DNA of 64,000 bases, from NCBI RefSeq assembly GCF_000219585.1, contig NC_015731.1:2480001-2544000 (forward strand), given 5' to 3'. Position numbers and translations under genes: made by a program. Positions 1 to 8,806 of the stretch are shown here, piece by piece. This DNA is from Nitrosomonas sp. Is79A3. Its GTDB lineage: Bacteria > Pseudomonadota > Gammaproteobacteria > Burkholderiales > Nitrosomonadaceae. The notes under the pieces are model-generated. The model saw nothing but the letters and a program-made list of their open reading frames with translations. It ran no database searches and was not told the DNA's origin. The first letter of the stretch is position 1, and each line of letters begins with the position of its first letter.

Positions 1-521
1 TTGAACATGACATTGACGGCAATCCGATACAGGAAGCGGCTGAACGAGTAGAAGCCTGGGCATCAACCTGGGGTATAAGACAGTTTCAGCAAATCGGTGG
101 CGCTCCAGTCAGCGTTTGGCGTGAATTGCGCAGAATCAGTAATGCACCTGAAGGCATTCTACAACAAGCCCAGCAAGCAGCCGATCAAGGCAAATGGTGG
201 CAATTCATTCAATTGATGGGCGGCGTGACTTCCAAACGAAAAGACAATCCCATCAAGCTAATGAAAGTAGAATCTAAAGAGCTGGGAAAGTATGGTGATC
301 CGATAGGACAAAAAATCTGTGGCGTTCAAACAGATTCCATTCAATTACCCACTCGCTTACATCAATGGCGTATTGAACGATGTGCAATTAACACAGAACA
401 GACTGAACGGCGAAGCGCAAAGCGCCCGAGTGGGAGCGGCAGCGACCGCGAGGACGCATTTGCGGCGCAGCCGCCTTGGAGTTCTGTTAATAACTGTACG
501 TCCGTCGATTTGTCTTGTTAA
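1..521 (+). CDS. Phage P2-type replication protein A (gpA), 3' end only
   Basis: The open frame enters from the left edge (codons from base 3) and ends at TAA 519-521, so only about the last 172 residues are present. The motif [15 protein letters not shown], followed by [10 protein letters not shown], is characteristic of the phage replication gene A family (rolling-circle initiator of P2-like phages); the stretch [16 protein letters not shown] and the end SSVNNCT also fit that family's C-terminus. The catalytic tyrosines lie upstream, outside the window. It shows that a P2-like prophage or its remnant extends to the left. An overlapping frame (319-561) is a shadow. Confidence 0.8.
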   Translation, partial: EHDIDGNPIQEAAERVEAWASTWGIRQFQQIGGAPVSVWRELRRISNAPEGILQQAQQAADQGKWWQFIQLMGGVTSKRKDNPIKLMKVESKELGKYGDPIGQKICGVQTDSIQLPTRLHQWRIERCAINTEQTERRSAKRPSGSGSDREDAFAAQPPWSSVNNCTSVDLSC

Positions 522-523
522 TG

Positions 524-2404
524 CTAAATGGATTCATTCCAAGTACTACTTAACTTATTGATAAGTTCGCTAGAGTATGTTTCTAAGTAATTAATCAGCT
601 CGCAAAAAATTTTAGGACAATGCTCGTAAAAATACTTTTGTTCTAAATTTCCAACACTAACTATCTCAGAAAATATATAAAGACAGGTTAGAATAATTAA
701 GGATATGACTATTATCTGTAAGATATTTACAATAAATCTGGTTAGCCTATATGTAAGAGTACGTCTTATTCTTCTTTCTCGGTCCCAATATTTGAAATGT
801 TCATATACTCCGTTTCTTAACCACCAGCAGCCAATTGCACATTTTAATTTGGTTTTGTAATTAGTTAATTTTATTAAATTATTTATAAAAAAATTATCTC
901 CATTAAGTGTCACTGCTGCTGGAGTTATCATTTTAGGTTGCAAGACATCTACACAGAGCTTTTTAAGAATATAGTTGTTCCATAAGTAACCAGTCTTTCT
1001 CACATTCTTTCGATACATGTACTCAAAACCTATCAGTACTGAGAGCAGTAAAGCTAATAAATATAATACAGCCAAACTTGCTATAGGAGAGATATTTAGA
1101 AATTCGCTTAGGTAAGCTATTAGTATAGAAATGAAATCAGCAGGCGAATCGCTCTGTTCATTTTTTTTCCGCATGTTTACCCAAAATAACAATAATGGGC
1201 CAGCAGATAGTATAAAAAAGGCAAAAATTTCTTTAGTATACTGTAGGATGACTCCTTTACCTGCTGCTGACACTTCTTGCTGCTTAGTTTCAATTGATTT
1301 TACTAGATTATCTATATATGTTGGTTGGCTTTCTATAAAGGCATTATGTTCTAGATTTTTTACATTTAAAATTTTATCATCTCTAAATTGATGAATTAAT
1401 GTTTTACCATAAGATGCGCAACCGATTGCGTTACGAGTAAATGAAGGTATTCCATATCGATACTTCTTAATTCCAACTAAATTAGACTTAATATCATTAA
1501 GCATTACTCTAGCAAGTTCAATACATCTATCGCCTTTTTTATTTTTTTGTATCGCATGAGGAAGACAAAAGCTATCCAAATCACCTTCATGATGAGAATG
1601 CGTGTGCAGGAGATCTTTCAAATAAAAGTATGCATTCTGTATTTCACTCTTGCTCCCCTGATCATTGTTTTTTCCATTAATTTTTTCTAAATAACAAAAG
1701 CCTAAATTTGTTATATTAAAATTAATTTTTGTAATCATATATCTACATGGGCCTACTAGGCTTAGAGCATCTATTTGATCAAGTATATTATGGTTAAATT
1801 CATTTAAATCCTTCAAGAAAGATAATAAACGTTTCTTTAAATCGGCTTCACTTTCGTCTTCGTCACTTCTTTCTAAGAGATCACTATCTTCATAAGCCAA
1901 TTCTCTTCTAAATTCATTAGCCAAATTACTAAAGTTACTAAAACTTGTTACCATCCTTCTTTCAAACTCCGATTCTAAAGGATTCATATCCCTATCCCAA
2001 ATCATCCATAGATCTCCGATCAGGAAGCCTTTGTCAAATGATATAGCTCTCACGACAAATCGGGTATGTCTGATTATTTCTGGCTGCGGGGGTTGATCAT
2101 TTAAGTCACGAAGTGATGTGACTAAAATAAATCTTACGAGTTTTGGATTATTACAATCCTCCACTTCTCCAGTTGAGGATACTTTGTGCAATTCATTCCA
2201 TTTAGCTGCAATGAAAGGATATTTAGAGGGATTGATTTTTAAAGAAGAGGGGCATATGTTATAAGCATCTATATCATTTCTTCTAACTTTTGCATTACGG
2301 AAATAAACATGCCCAGCAGTATTAGGTATCCAGCCAATGTAACTATAATTTTCTAACAGACACTGCGTTGAAGATCCTGTATCACAATCATTATTATCTG
2401 ACAT
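524..2404 (-). CDS. Unknown 626-residue membrane protein next to the prophage
   Basis: I do not recognise the family. The N-terminal 390 residues look soluble, with an acidic stretch near residue 180 (SDEDESEAD) and a His-rich patch HTHSHHEGD near 270. Three hydrophobic segments follow: around 395-415, a long one around 430-465, and one near 565-590 (IIVISLIILTCLYIF). The coding DNA is clearly more AT-rich than the housekeeping genes, which points to horizontal acquisition. It converges on the end of replication gene A with only 2 bases between the stops. In P2-like phages the segment after gene A is where tin and old, which exclude other phages, are carried, so a defence or exclusion role is possible but is inference only. 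The ribosome site is weak (GGAA about 10 bases before ATG). Confidence 0.6.
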   Translation of the reverse strand: MSDNNDCDTGSSTQCLLENYSYIGWIPNTAGHVYFRNAKVRRNDIDAYNICPSSLKINPSKYPFIAAKWNELHKVSSTGEVEDCNNPKLVRFILVTSLRDLNDQPPQPEIIRHTRFVVRAISFDKGFLIGDLWMIWDRDMNPLESEFERRMVTSFSNFSNLANEFRRELAYEDSDLLERSDEDESEADLKKRLLSFLKDLNEFNHNILDQIDALSLVGPCRYMITKINFNITNLGFCYLEKINGKNNDQGSKSEIQNAYFYLKDLLHTHSHHEGDLDSFCLPHAIQKNKKGDRCIELARVMLNDIKSNLVGIKKYRYGIPSFTRNAIGCASYGKTLIHQFRDDKILNVKNLEHNAFIESQPTYIDNLVKSIETKQQEVSAAGKGVILQYTKEIFAFFILSAGPLLLFWVNMRKKNEQSDSPADFISILIAYLSEFLNISPIASLAVLYLLALLLSVLIGFEYMYRKNVRKTGYLWNNYILKKLCVDVLQPKMITPAAVTLNGDNFFINNLIKLTNYKTKLKCAIGCWWLRNGVYEHFKYWDRERRIRRTLTYRLTRFIVNILQIIVISLIILTCLYIFSEIVSVGNLEQKYFYEHCPKIFCELINYLETYSSELINKLSSTWNESI

Positions 2405-2556
2405 CCAGCTGAAATTCCATTAAGCTTTTAATTCTCTCAAATAGTCGCAATAACTAGAATTGTTTACTACTTCTATTTAGGTACTTTTTTACTAGGCAAA
2501 GAAGAAAGATATACCAAATAATTAGCTTACAAGTATACGCAATAGATGTTAATTTT

Positions 2557-2705
2557 GGCTATGTCGCAATTTACTGTTGAAAATTTATTAACTATATAAT
2601 TCTGAATGGTATTGCTTCTGAAAAATAATAAATGTTCAAACCTACGATTGATATGCGCTTATCTGGTTTGTGAAATTTCATTCAACAGTTAATTGCGACA
2701 TAGCA
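2557..2705. mobile_element. 149-bp MITE-like element with 24-bp terminal inverted repeats
   Basis: The left terminus (2557-2580, beginning GGCTATGTCGCAATT) and right terminus (2682-2705) are inverted repeats matching at 22 of 24 positions. The element is flanked by an exact 8-bp direct repeat, TTAATTTT, at 2549-2556 and 2706-2713, the expected footprint of transposition. The interior is AT-rich and too short to code for a transposase, so it must be moved in trans. An 8-bp duplication occurs in several families (for example IS1595, ISL3, IS6); I cannot choose among them. Confidence 0.75.
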
Positions 2706-2768
2706 TTAATTTTCGGCTATATGATTCTTCCTCTGCACGAAAAGAAGATAAGTGAAACCTGCTACCTT

Positions 2769-2993
2769 TTACAGAGGGAATCCAGCAGGACGCTTTTGTC
2801 CTTTCGTTTTGCCATTCTGATACTTTGCAAGTCCGCGCATCACAAGGAATCCTCCTTCCGCAGTATCCGGTATTTCCCCATCAGCCATAATCTGATTAGA
2901 GCTACGTTTAAGCCAGATTGATATGAGACTACTGATAAAACTTAAAAGAAGTAGTAGAACGATGCCAAAAGCAATATTAATAAATGTAATCAT
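2769..2993 (-). CDS. Possible small membrane protein, 74 residues
   Basis: This frame has a strongly hydrophobic N-terminal segment (residues 3-28), then a basic turn (WLKRSS), then a polar tail rich in Gly, Lys and Pro (ADGEIPDTAEGG, KGQKRPAG). The tail is of normal composition, not low complexity, which argues mildly for a real protein. No convincing Shine-Dalgarno precedes the ATG and I know no family for it. It lies in the AT-rich accessory stretch between the MITE and the integrase. Confidence 0.3.
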   Translation of the reverse strand: MITFINIAFGIVLLLLLSFISSLISIWLKRSSNQIMADGEIPDTAEGGFLVMRGLAKYQNGKTKGQKRPAGFPL

Positions 2994-3818
2994 ATTTTAA
3001 TTAAGATTTAAATTTCGAAAAATTTTTACTAAATAACTCCATGCCTAATAACATGTAATCAAGTAAAACCTGTGAAACTCAAATCTGATTTTATCAGGGT
3101 ATTTTTTTTTGATATGGTTAATGAAAGACTAAAAATCCATAACATCTGAGTTGTAAATTTAGACGTATGAGTACAAGGTAAGCGTTGATTATGATAAAAA
3201 TTCTTTACTCTTTTTAAAGAATAAATTATATCAAATATAAAAAAATAATTCTTTAGTAGTACTCCATTCCTACTAGTCATAATCAGATATTTTTCAAATG
3301 ATTAAATGAAAAAATTCACTTCGCTCACATTTCCAATAATACTTAGAATTTTTATCACCAAATTATGGGATGCATGTTTTTATCACCATTAATATCATAT
3401 ATGTTGACATATTTAATATGAGTAACGGATTCTATTGGTTCTTCTTTAAGTAATAAAATAACACACTAAGAAGAACGAACATTAATAATAAACATAAGAT
3501 GCAATGTACCTACAATAATTCATTATGTCAATCATATATAAATGTATTTATATATGCCTTTTTATGCTTACCATTCGCATATCTGTTGTCAAAAAATAGT
3601 GTAGGCCTAAATCTATTTAAATGTCATGACAAGTTACTAATTTTATGGTTTGTAGAGAGGATTAGAATCCCCGATTTACTGACTACTGATTTGACCAACT
3701 TAGCTGTTAGTTTCTCAACATAAATTATTTTTCTGCTAATTATATTCCGCCTGCTGTCTACATAGTGTCTACATCAATTCATATAAATATAATAAATAAA
3801 TATAAACTATTGATTATT
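2994..3818. other. AT-rich accessory spacer without a convincing gene
   Basis: About 825 bases of very AT-rich DNA lie between the small membrane ORF and the tRNA fragment. The open frames here (for example 3059-3280 minus and 3499-3723 plus) have no ribosome sites and no recognisable motif, and I treat them as chance. The composition matches the neighbouring mobile DNA, not the core genes. Confidence 0.5.
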
Positions 3819-3868
3819 TGGTGCTGTTGCGCAGAATCGAACTGCGGACCTACTGATTACGAATCAGC
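3819..3868 (-). tRNA. 3' fragment of tRNA-Thr(CGT), probable attachment-site half
   Basis: Read on the minus strand, this 50-base stretch gives the anticodon arm (loop TTCGTAA, anticodon CGT), a 5-base variable loop AGGTC, a perfect T-arm (CGCAG, TTCGATT, CTGCG), the 3' acceptor strand CAACAGC and the end ACCA. Upstream of the anticodon arm there is no D-arm or 5' acceptor strand, so this is not a functional tRNA. It lies 19 bases past the integrase stop codon, as expected for an att half left by site-specific integration into the 3' end of a tRNA gene. Confidence 0.8.
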
Positions 3869-3887
3869 GTAGATGAATTCAAGCATG

Positions 3888-5144
3888 TTACGCAGTCCCA
3901 CGAATAGATCTGACCACAGCATCCGTCTTAACTGCAGAACAATATGCGGCCCACTCAGCCATCAATGCAGTGCGTTTGGCGAACTGCGTACCTCGCTGGT
4001 AGGCACGCTCGACAGCATCCGGCAACTGATGCGCTAGTGCGTGCTCAGCAACCTCGCGCGGGTAATTTGTAGTCTCTGCCGCCCACATACGGAAAGTACT
4101 ACGAAAACCATGCACTGTTACACTAGCACCACTGGCATCGACCCAGACTAGCTTGTCATCGCCATTCATGCGCCGGATCACGGCCGTCAATGACATATCG
4201 GACAATGGTTGACCCTGTGTTCCCGCAAACACAATATCTCTATCCTTCGATATAGAATCCAGCAGGGCCAGCGCCGCATCACTCAATGGAATCTGATGTT
4301 CACGTTTAGCCTTCATACGCTCCGCAGGTATCGTCCAAACCTTGCTGATCGTATCGAACTCAGTCCATCGAGCGCCGCGCACCTCACCCGACCGGCACGC
4401 GGTCAGGATTGTGAACTCTACCGCTCGAGCGGATATACCTTCCCGCACCCTCAATGCAGACATAAATGCACCTACGTGCTGCCACGGTAACGATGGATGG
4501 TGTGTTGTCCTACTGGATTTGCTGATAGTTGCCAGTAGGTTTGCTAGATGATCTTTCCATCGAGCAGGGTTTTCGCCAGTACGATAACCGCTGGTGGTAG
4601 CCCACCCTAGGACTGACTCGATACGACCTCGTAGGCGACTAGCGGTTTCGGTCTTATTCTCCCATATAGGTGAAAGACATTTCACGACCAGGCCGGTGTC
4701 AATCTCGGCCACGGGTAAATGCCCGAACACCGGGCTAGCGTAAGTTTTTAGTGTATTTGTCCATTGATCGATATGCTTGGCATTTTTCCAGCCTGCTTTA
4801 TGCGCTAGGATATATGCCTCGGCGCACTGGTCGAATGTCATCATCTTGGCGCTGGCCAGTGCTGCTGCTATCTGTTTCTGCTTTTTGGCTGTTAAAGGAT
4901 TGATACCATCGATAAGCAGTTTCCGTGCATCCATTGCCTTCTGACGAGCCTCAGCCAAACTCACGGTATGCGTCGGCCCCAATCCCATCCCGAAAGACCT
5001 ACCGTTCACCATATAACGAAAAAGCCAAGACTTTGCGCCAGTGGTTGTGATCTGGAGAGTTAAACCTCCACCATCGCCATATAATCCCGGCTTAGTAAGC
5101 TTGGTAATCTGCAGTGCAGAAAGTCTTTGTTGTTGGCGTGCCAT
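3888..5144 (-). CDS. P4-type tyrosine recombinase (integrase)
   Basis: This is a full-length 418-residue integrase of prophages and genomic islands, catalysing site-specific recombination between att sites. The N-terminus (about 5-90) is the DUF4102 arm-binding domain with the motif LYGDGGGLTLQI; a core-binding region follows (about 100-210). The catalytic domain has Arg251 (LTACRSGEVRG), His345 and Arg348 (HGFRST), His372 and the nucleophile Tyr382 (VERAYQRG). All expected residues are present, so it should be active. The gene's 3' end abuts the tRNA-Thr fragment. No clear Shine-Dalgarno precedes ATG; two tandem 12-mers lie just upstream. Confidence 0.93.
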   Translation of the reverse strand: MARQQQRLSALQITKLTKPGLYGDGGGLTLQITTTGAKSWLFRYMVNGRSFGMGLGPTHTVSLAEARQKAMDARKLLIDGINPLTAKKQKQIAAALASAKMMTFDQCAEAYILAHKAGWKNAKHIDQWTNTLKTYASPVFGHLPVAEIDTGLVVKCLSPIWENKTETASRLRGRIESVLGWATTSGYRTGENPARWKDHLANLLATISKSSRTTHHPSLPWQHVGAFMSALRVREGISARAVEFTILTACRSGEVRGARWTEFDTISKVWTIPAERMKAKREHQIPLSDAALALLDSISKDRDIVFAGTQGQPLSDMSLTAVIRRMNGDDKLVWVDASGASVTVHGFRSTFRMWAAETTNYPREVAEHALAHQLPDAVERAYQRGTQFAKRTALMAEWAAYCSAVKTDAVVRSIRGTA

Positions 5145-5152
5145 GTTATCTA

Positions 5153-5176
5153 TTGACTATCAAATTGACTATCAAA
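5153..5176. repeat. Two perfect tandem 12-mers upstream of the integrase start
   Basis: TTGACTATCAAA occurs twice back to back (5153-5164 and 5165-5176), 8 bases upstream of the integrase ATG. Position and exactness suggest a binding site for the integrase, an excisionase or a repressor, overlapping the translation start region. The function is inferred. Confidence 0.6.
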
Positions 5177-5349
5177 CTATAACAGGATTTAGTTGGATTG
5201 CATAGAACAACTTTGGACAATTATATTATGTAACATTTTGTCTTATATGTTACTTTACGGATAAACTTGGATGATATCGGACAACCATTAGGCGGACACC
5301 GCCTCCGCCATTCCCACATCTGATTTTTGCTGGTATCGGAATAAAAAGC

Positions 5350-5802
5350 TCATTTTTTAAGCATTGCAAGCTGTTCTTTCAATGCTTTAATTTCCTCTTC
5401 TGCCCGAATTTGTGGGGTAACATCTAATTGGACACCCAGAAAATAGAGTAAATTTCCGTGGGAATCAAAAAGCGGTGACATTACCAAATGGTTATAGAAT
5501 AACTCACCATTTTTACGATAATTATGTAGCGTTACCTCAACGGGTTTCTTATTCTTTATGGCTTCCCGTAATTTATCAACTTCTGCTTGATCGTGTTCCT
5601 TTCCCTGTAAAAAACGGCAATTCTTACCTACCACTTCCGCTAACGTATAACCAGTTATTGTCTCAAAAGCTTTGTTAACATAAACCAATGGCATATCCTC
5701 CTGATCAGGATCAGCTAGTGATACTCCATTCACGCACGAATCAAGAATCTTGGACAACACTTGTGGAATTAATCCAGGGTCTTTCTCAACAATAAAATCC
5801 AT
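5350..5802 (-). CDS. Short LOV-domain blue-light photoreceptor
   Basis: The 150 residues form a single PAS/LOV domain with short flanking helices and no effector domain. The photoactive motif GKNCRFLQ has the adduct-forming cysteine at residue 62, preceded by the usual VNKAFETITGYT segment and followed by NYRKNGELFYNHL and FLGVQLDVT, which supply the flavin-contacting Asn and Gln. This matches short LOV proteins such as those of Pseudomonas putida, which are flavin-binding light sensors acting through dimer changes. The C-terminus (EEEIKALKEQLAMLKK) should be a coiled-coil helix. It is the last gene of a likely three-gene operon, 61 bases after the SRPBCC gene. An AGAG-containing ribosome site precedes ATG. 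Confidence 0.88.
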   Translation of the reverse strand: MDFIVEKDPGLIPQVLSKILDSCVNGVSLADPDQEDMPLVYVNKAFETITGYTLAEVVGKNCRFLQGKEHDQAEVDKLREAIKNKKPVEVTLHNYRKNGELFYNHLVMSPLFDSHGNLLYFLGVQLDVTPQIRAEEEIKALKEQLAMLKK

Positions 5803-5863
5803 GATTTTCTCTCCAGGTTAATCAACTGCAGGCTAAATAAATACAAATATATACTATGGCTGA

Positions 5864-6343
5864 TTACTTAGAACCAGCCTGTTCTGATTCAATTAATTTT
5901 TTAATGTTTTTTACAGTCCTGTCGGTTCCATCTTGAACAGCAATACGCACCAGCTTCTCAAATGGCCTTACATGTAAATCAAGACTGAGCAACTCAAAGA
6001 TAAACGTTATCCGGCTATCCGATGCGTTGATTGGCTCAATTACATAGTCACAACGATACGGATTAGAAACTCCTTCAAAACAAATGCGTGCTCCAGCATC
6101 AAAAACTTTGACTTTGAATGTCGACTCGGAGCGATTGCCCTGATCAATGCGCACTTGGCGGCATACTGTTCCCAATCTTATAGGACCATCGGTGATTTTT
6201 TCCAATTCCTTCACTTCCGGTGACCATCTGGGATAGTTAATAAGCAGATCATTTCCAATAAAATTGAAAAGCTTATCACTGGGAATTTGGATTATTGTAT
6301 TGGCCTTGCCAATTACAGGGGTATCTTTGAACAAACCAAGCAT
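5864..6343 (-). CDS. SRPBCC (polyketide cyclase/START-like) family protein
   Basis: This 159-residue protein has the pattern of the SRPBCC fold: an opening beta strand (ANTIIQIPSDKLFNFI), a conserved W-x-P-E-V-K-E-L-E segment near residue 40, a central run of strands and a long C-terminal helix (about 130-155). Members bind hydrophobic ligands or act as cyclases or dehydratases; nothing visible names the ligand. There is no signal peptide, so it should be cytoplasmic. It lies between the NDH-2-like flavoprotein (28 bases upstream) and the LOV gene on the same strand, suggesting one transcript. A GGAGG-type ribosome site precedes the ATG. Confidence 0.75.
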   Translation of the reverse strand: MLGLFKDTPVIGKANTIIQIPSDKLFNFIGNDLLINYPRWSPEVKELEKITDGPIRLGTVCRQVRIDQGNRSESTFKVKVFDAGARICFEGVSNPYRCDYVIEPINASDSRITFIFELLSLDLHVRPFEKLVRIAVQDGTDRTVKNIKKLIESEQAGSK

Positions 6344-6371
6344 TATTGTGCCTCCTCCTGCGTAGTATTTG

Positions 6372-7535
6372 CTAAACCAAGTAAGTATCTATTCCTGCTA
6401 ATAATAAGTCATATTGCGCTTCAACCAATTCTTTAATTGTCAAAGCTGGAATTCCTGTAATCAGATTCCCTTCCGAAACCAACCATCCTACCGCATCTGA
6501 AGGCCCAAGACTCACTACATAGCCTAATTCATGATGAAGATAAGGTTCAAGCAATCCGGGAAAACCAGAATTCCGCAATATATTGCGTGCTACTAACTTC
6601 CCTTTCCGGACAGCTGATTGTGCTGTTAATGTATTCGAACCTAATGATTGATAATAAGAACAGTCACCAGCCACAAAAATATTTTGTAATGGCTCCCGAT
6701 TAACTATAACCTGCCCGAAGGCATTTGCGGTAAAAATATTTTGTTGTTTCTTACCTAAAAACAGAATGGACAGGCTAGAAGCTAACTCAAACGATATCTC
6801 TGTTTGTTTTTCTTTCAGTAAAATTTGACCATCTTGCTGTTCAAAGTAATAAGTGTTTGGGTAAAAATCAATACCCATATCACGCATGCGAGATTCCGCA
6901 TAAGAACTAAACCCATCAGGAAATTGCTCCAGAACATGTGCATTCGAATGGATCAGGCGTAATTTAGCTTTGTTTTTGGTGCGATTAAGAAATTGCTTTA
7001 TTTCAAACAAGAACTGTATGCCAGTCGCTCCTCCGCCTACTACAGAAATAGATTTTTCGGACGAATCGTTTTGATCCAGTAATTTTGTTAATAAATCCGA
7101 TCCATTTGCAGCAGTGAAATCTTGCAAACTCAGAATATTATCTTTTCTTAAAGGATCAATCGTCTTACTTTCACAACCCGAGGCAATTATCAAATAGTCA
7201 AAATTTAATACTTCTCCATTGAGAATCAGTCGTTTTTTTTCCTGGCATTCTTGTAGCATATCCTGATCAAAATTTACCGTCGCTAAAATGTGCCGGCAAC
7301 CGTAACGATCTTCTAGCTCGGCAAATGGAATCAGCAAATCTGTTAAGGGATACCGGAATGTCTCATGCAGATGAGTAATTTTTAAATGTTGTGATTTGGG
7401 ATCAATGAGCGTGATATCAGTATCAGGAGCGAATTGCAAAAGATTTGTTAACGCAGCAATCCCGGCATACCCTCCACCTACAATTACCACTTTCAATCTT
7501 TTCTGTTTCAGAATATTAAACGGCAAAAAAGCCAC
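6372..7535 (-). CDS. NDH-2-like FAD/NAD(P)-dependent oxidoreductase
   Basis: The 387-residue protein has two Rossmann motifs, VVIVGGGYAGIAAL near the N-terminus for FAD and SVVGGGATGIQF near residue 165 for NAD(P)H, and the late FAD-contact motif IFVAGDCS near residue 300. This is the layout of type II NADH dehydrogenases and sulfide:quinone reductases. I see no pair of redox cysteines placed as in SQR, so an NDH-2-like or other quinone or small-molecule reductase is likelier. It is the first gene of the run with the SRPBCC and LOV genes, which hints that a flavin redox activity is tied to light sensing. The substrate is unknown. Confidence 0.8.
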   Translation of the reverse strand: MAFLPFNILKQKRLKVVIVGGGYAGIAALTNLLQFAPDTDITLIDPKSQHLKITHLHETFRYPLTDLLIPFAELEDRYGCRHILATVNFDQDMLQECQEKKRLILNGEVLNFDYLIIASGCESKTIDPLRKDNILSLQDFTAANGSDLLTKLLDQNDSSEKSISVVGGGATGIQFLFEIKQFLNRTKNKAKLRLIHSNAHVLEQFPDGFSSYAESRMRDMGIDFYPNTYYFEQQDGQILLKEKQTEISFELASSLSILFLGKKQQNIFTANAFGQVIVNREPLQNIFVAGDCSYYQSLGSNTLTAQSAVRKGKLVARNILRNSGFPGLLEPYLHHELGYVVSLGPSDAVGWLVSEGNLITGIPALTIKELVEAQYDLLLAGIDTYLV

Positions 7536-7728
7536 AGTAACTCCTCACCCGATATGCTTGAAAAACAATAAATTCTTCTTAATAGATCATCAATCACACA
7601 GGCTGATTATTATGCACAATTGCACAAACCCCACTTGAATCAATATGATTCATTAAGTGCTACAGACTAGCACAAATATTAAGCTTAGCGTCCTATTTTA
7701 ATAGGATTCAGCATTATCGATGGCTCAA

Positions 7729-8622
7729 TTAATGAGCAATCAGATCCACGGACCAGTTTTGTTGGGCCCATTGCCAGAAAGAAGAGATGTTTCCTTCTAG
7801 AATTTCCGGGGGTGGCTGTTGGCCTAAGAAATGTACTGCATCGACCAATTGCGGTAATGCATTCGATATAGTGATCGAAGCTGCGTTTGTTTGCTTACTG
7901 AGCTTCTCACCTCTTGCATTTGTTACCACTGGCAAATGCAAATATTGCGGTATTGGATAGCCCAATAATTGCTGTAAGAATATTTGTCGTGGCGTTGAAT
8001 CCAAAAGATCTGCACCACGCACAACATGTGTTATATTTTGTGCCGCATCATCTACCACTACGGCTAATTGATAAGCATAAATTCCATCGGCTCTGCGCAA
8101 GACAAAGTCTCCCACATCACTCTTGAGCCTCTGTGAATATGTGCCATTTAAAATATCCTCGAACTGAATTGGATCATTATTTGTTTGAATGCGAAGTGCA
8201 TGAACATTCTTTATAGAAGCTGGATTCTTAAGGCAAGTCCCAGGATAAACACGCCCATTCAGACCTATAATGCTGGAATCCGCAATTTCTTTTCTTGAGC
8301 AAGTACAGGGATAAATCAAACCTTGTTTATTCAAAATATTCAAGGCTTCGAGATAGGCTCCGGAACGCTGGCTTTGGTAGATAACTTCTTCATCCCACTC
8401 CATACCTAGCCTTTCAAGCTGATATAATATCCCGCTCGCCGCACCCGGTACTTCGCGTTGCGAATCAACATCCTCAATTCTAACCAGCCATTTACCGTGA
8501 TGATATTTCGCATCAAGATAGCTGCCTACAGCCGCAACCAATGAGCCAAAATGCAGAGGCCCGGTTGGTGACGGCGCAAATCGGCCCCGATAATTTAAAT
8601 CAATCAATTGAGTACTTTTCAC
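7729..8622 (-). CDS. gluQ: Glutamyl-Q tRNA(Asp) synthetase
   Basis: GluQ attaches glutamate to queuosine at position 34 of tRNA(Asp). It is a 297-residue truncated relative of glutamyl-tRNA synthetase without the anticodon-binding domain. Visible are the HIGH-like signature GRFAPSPTGPLHFGSL at residues 13-28, the cysteines of the zinc site (YPCTCSR, then YPGTC), and the KMSKS-like motif EKLSKQ near residue 240. The length is normal. It is transcribed alone, divergent from mpl across about 184 bases. Confidence 0.93.
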   Translation of the reverse strand: MKSTQLIDLNYRGRFAPSPTGPLHFGSLVAAVGSYLDAKYHHGKWLVRIEDVDSQREVPGAASGILYQLERLGMEWDEEVIYQSQRSGAYLEALNILNKQGLIYPCTCSRKEIADSSIIGLNGRVYPGTCLKNPASIKNVHALRIQTNNDPIQFEDILNGTYSQRLKSDVGDFVLRRADGIYAYQLAVVVDDAAQNITHVVRGADLLDSTPRQIFLQQLLGYPIPQYLHLPVVTNARGEKLSKQTNAASITISNALPQLVDAVHFLGQQPPPEILEGNISSFWQWAQQNWSVDLIAH

Positions 8623-8806
8623 TAAAAATCAACTAATCGGATATACAGAGGTTTAACACAAACACCCAAACAATTTCTTAATCAGCCCGCTATAGTCACA
8701 AACAACAACCATCGATATTGTCTTATTCAATAGACTATAATCCTAGAAGACAACTAGTTATAGTAGTTGTATCTGTGAAATATAATCAAGAATTTTTAAA
8801 CTGAAT

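Noticed and set aside
3499-3723. 74-residue open frame in the AT-rich spacer
   Set aside because: No ribosome site, strongly AT-driven composition and no motif.
5305-5320. CCTCCGCCA, like the 3' end of a tRNA-Ser or tmRNA, upstream of the integrase
   Set aside because: No T-loop (TTCGANTC) or acceptor partner precedes it, so there is no evidence of a tRNA fragment.
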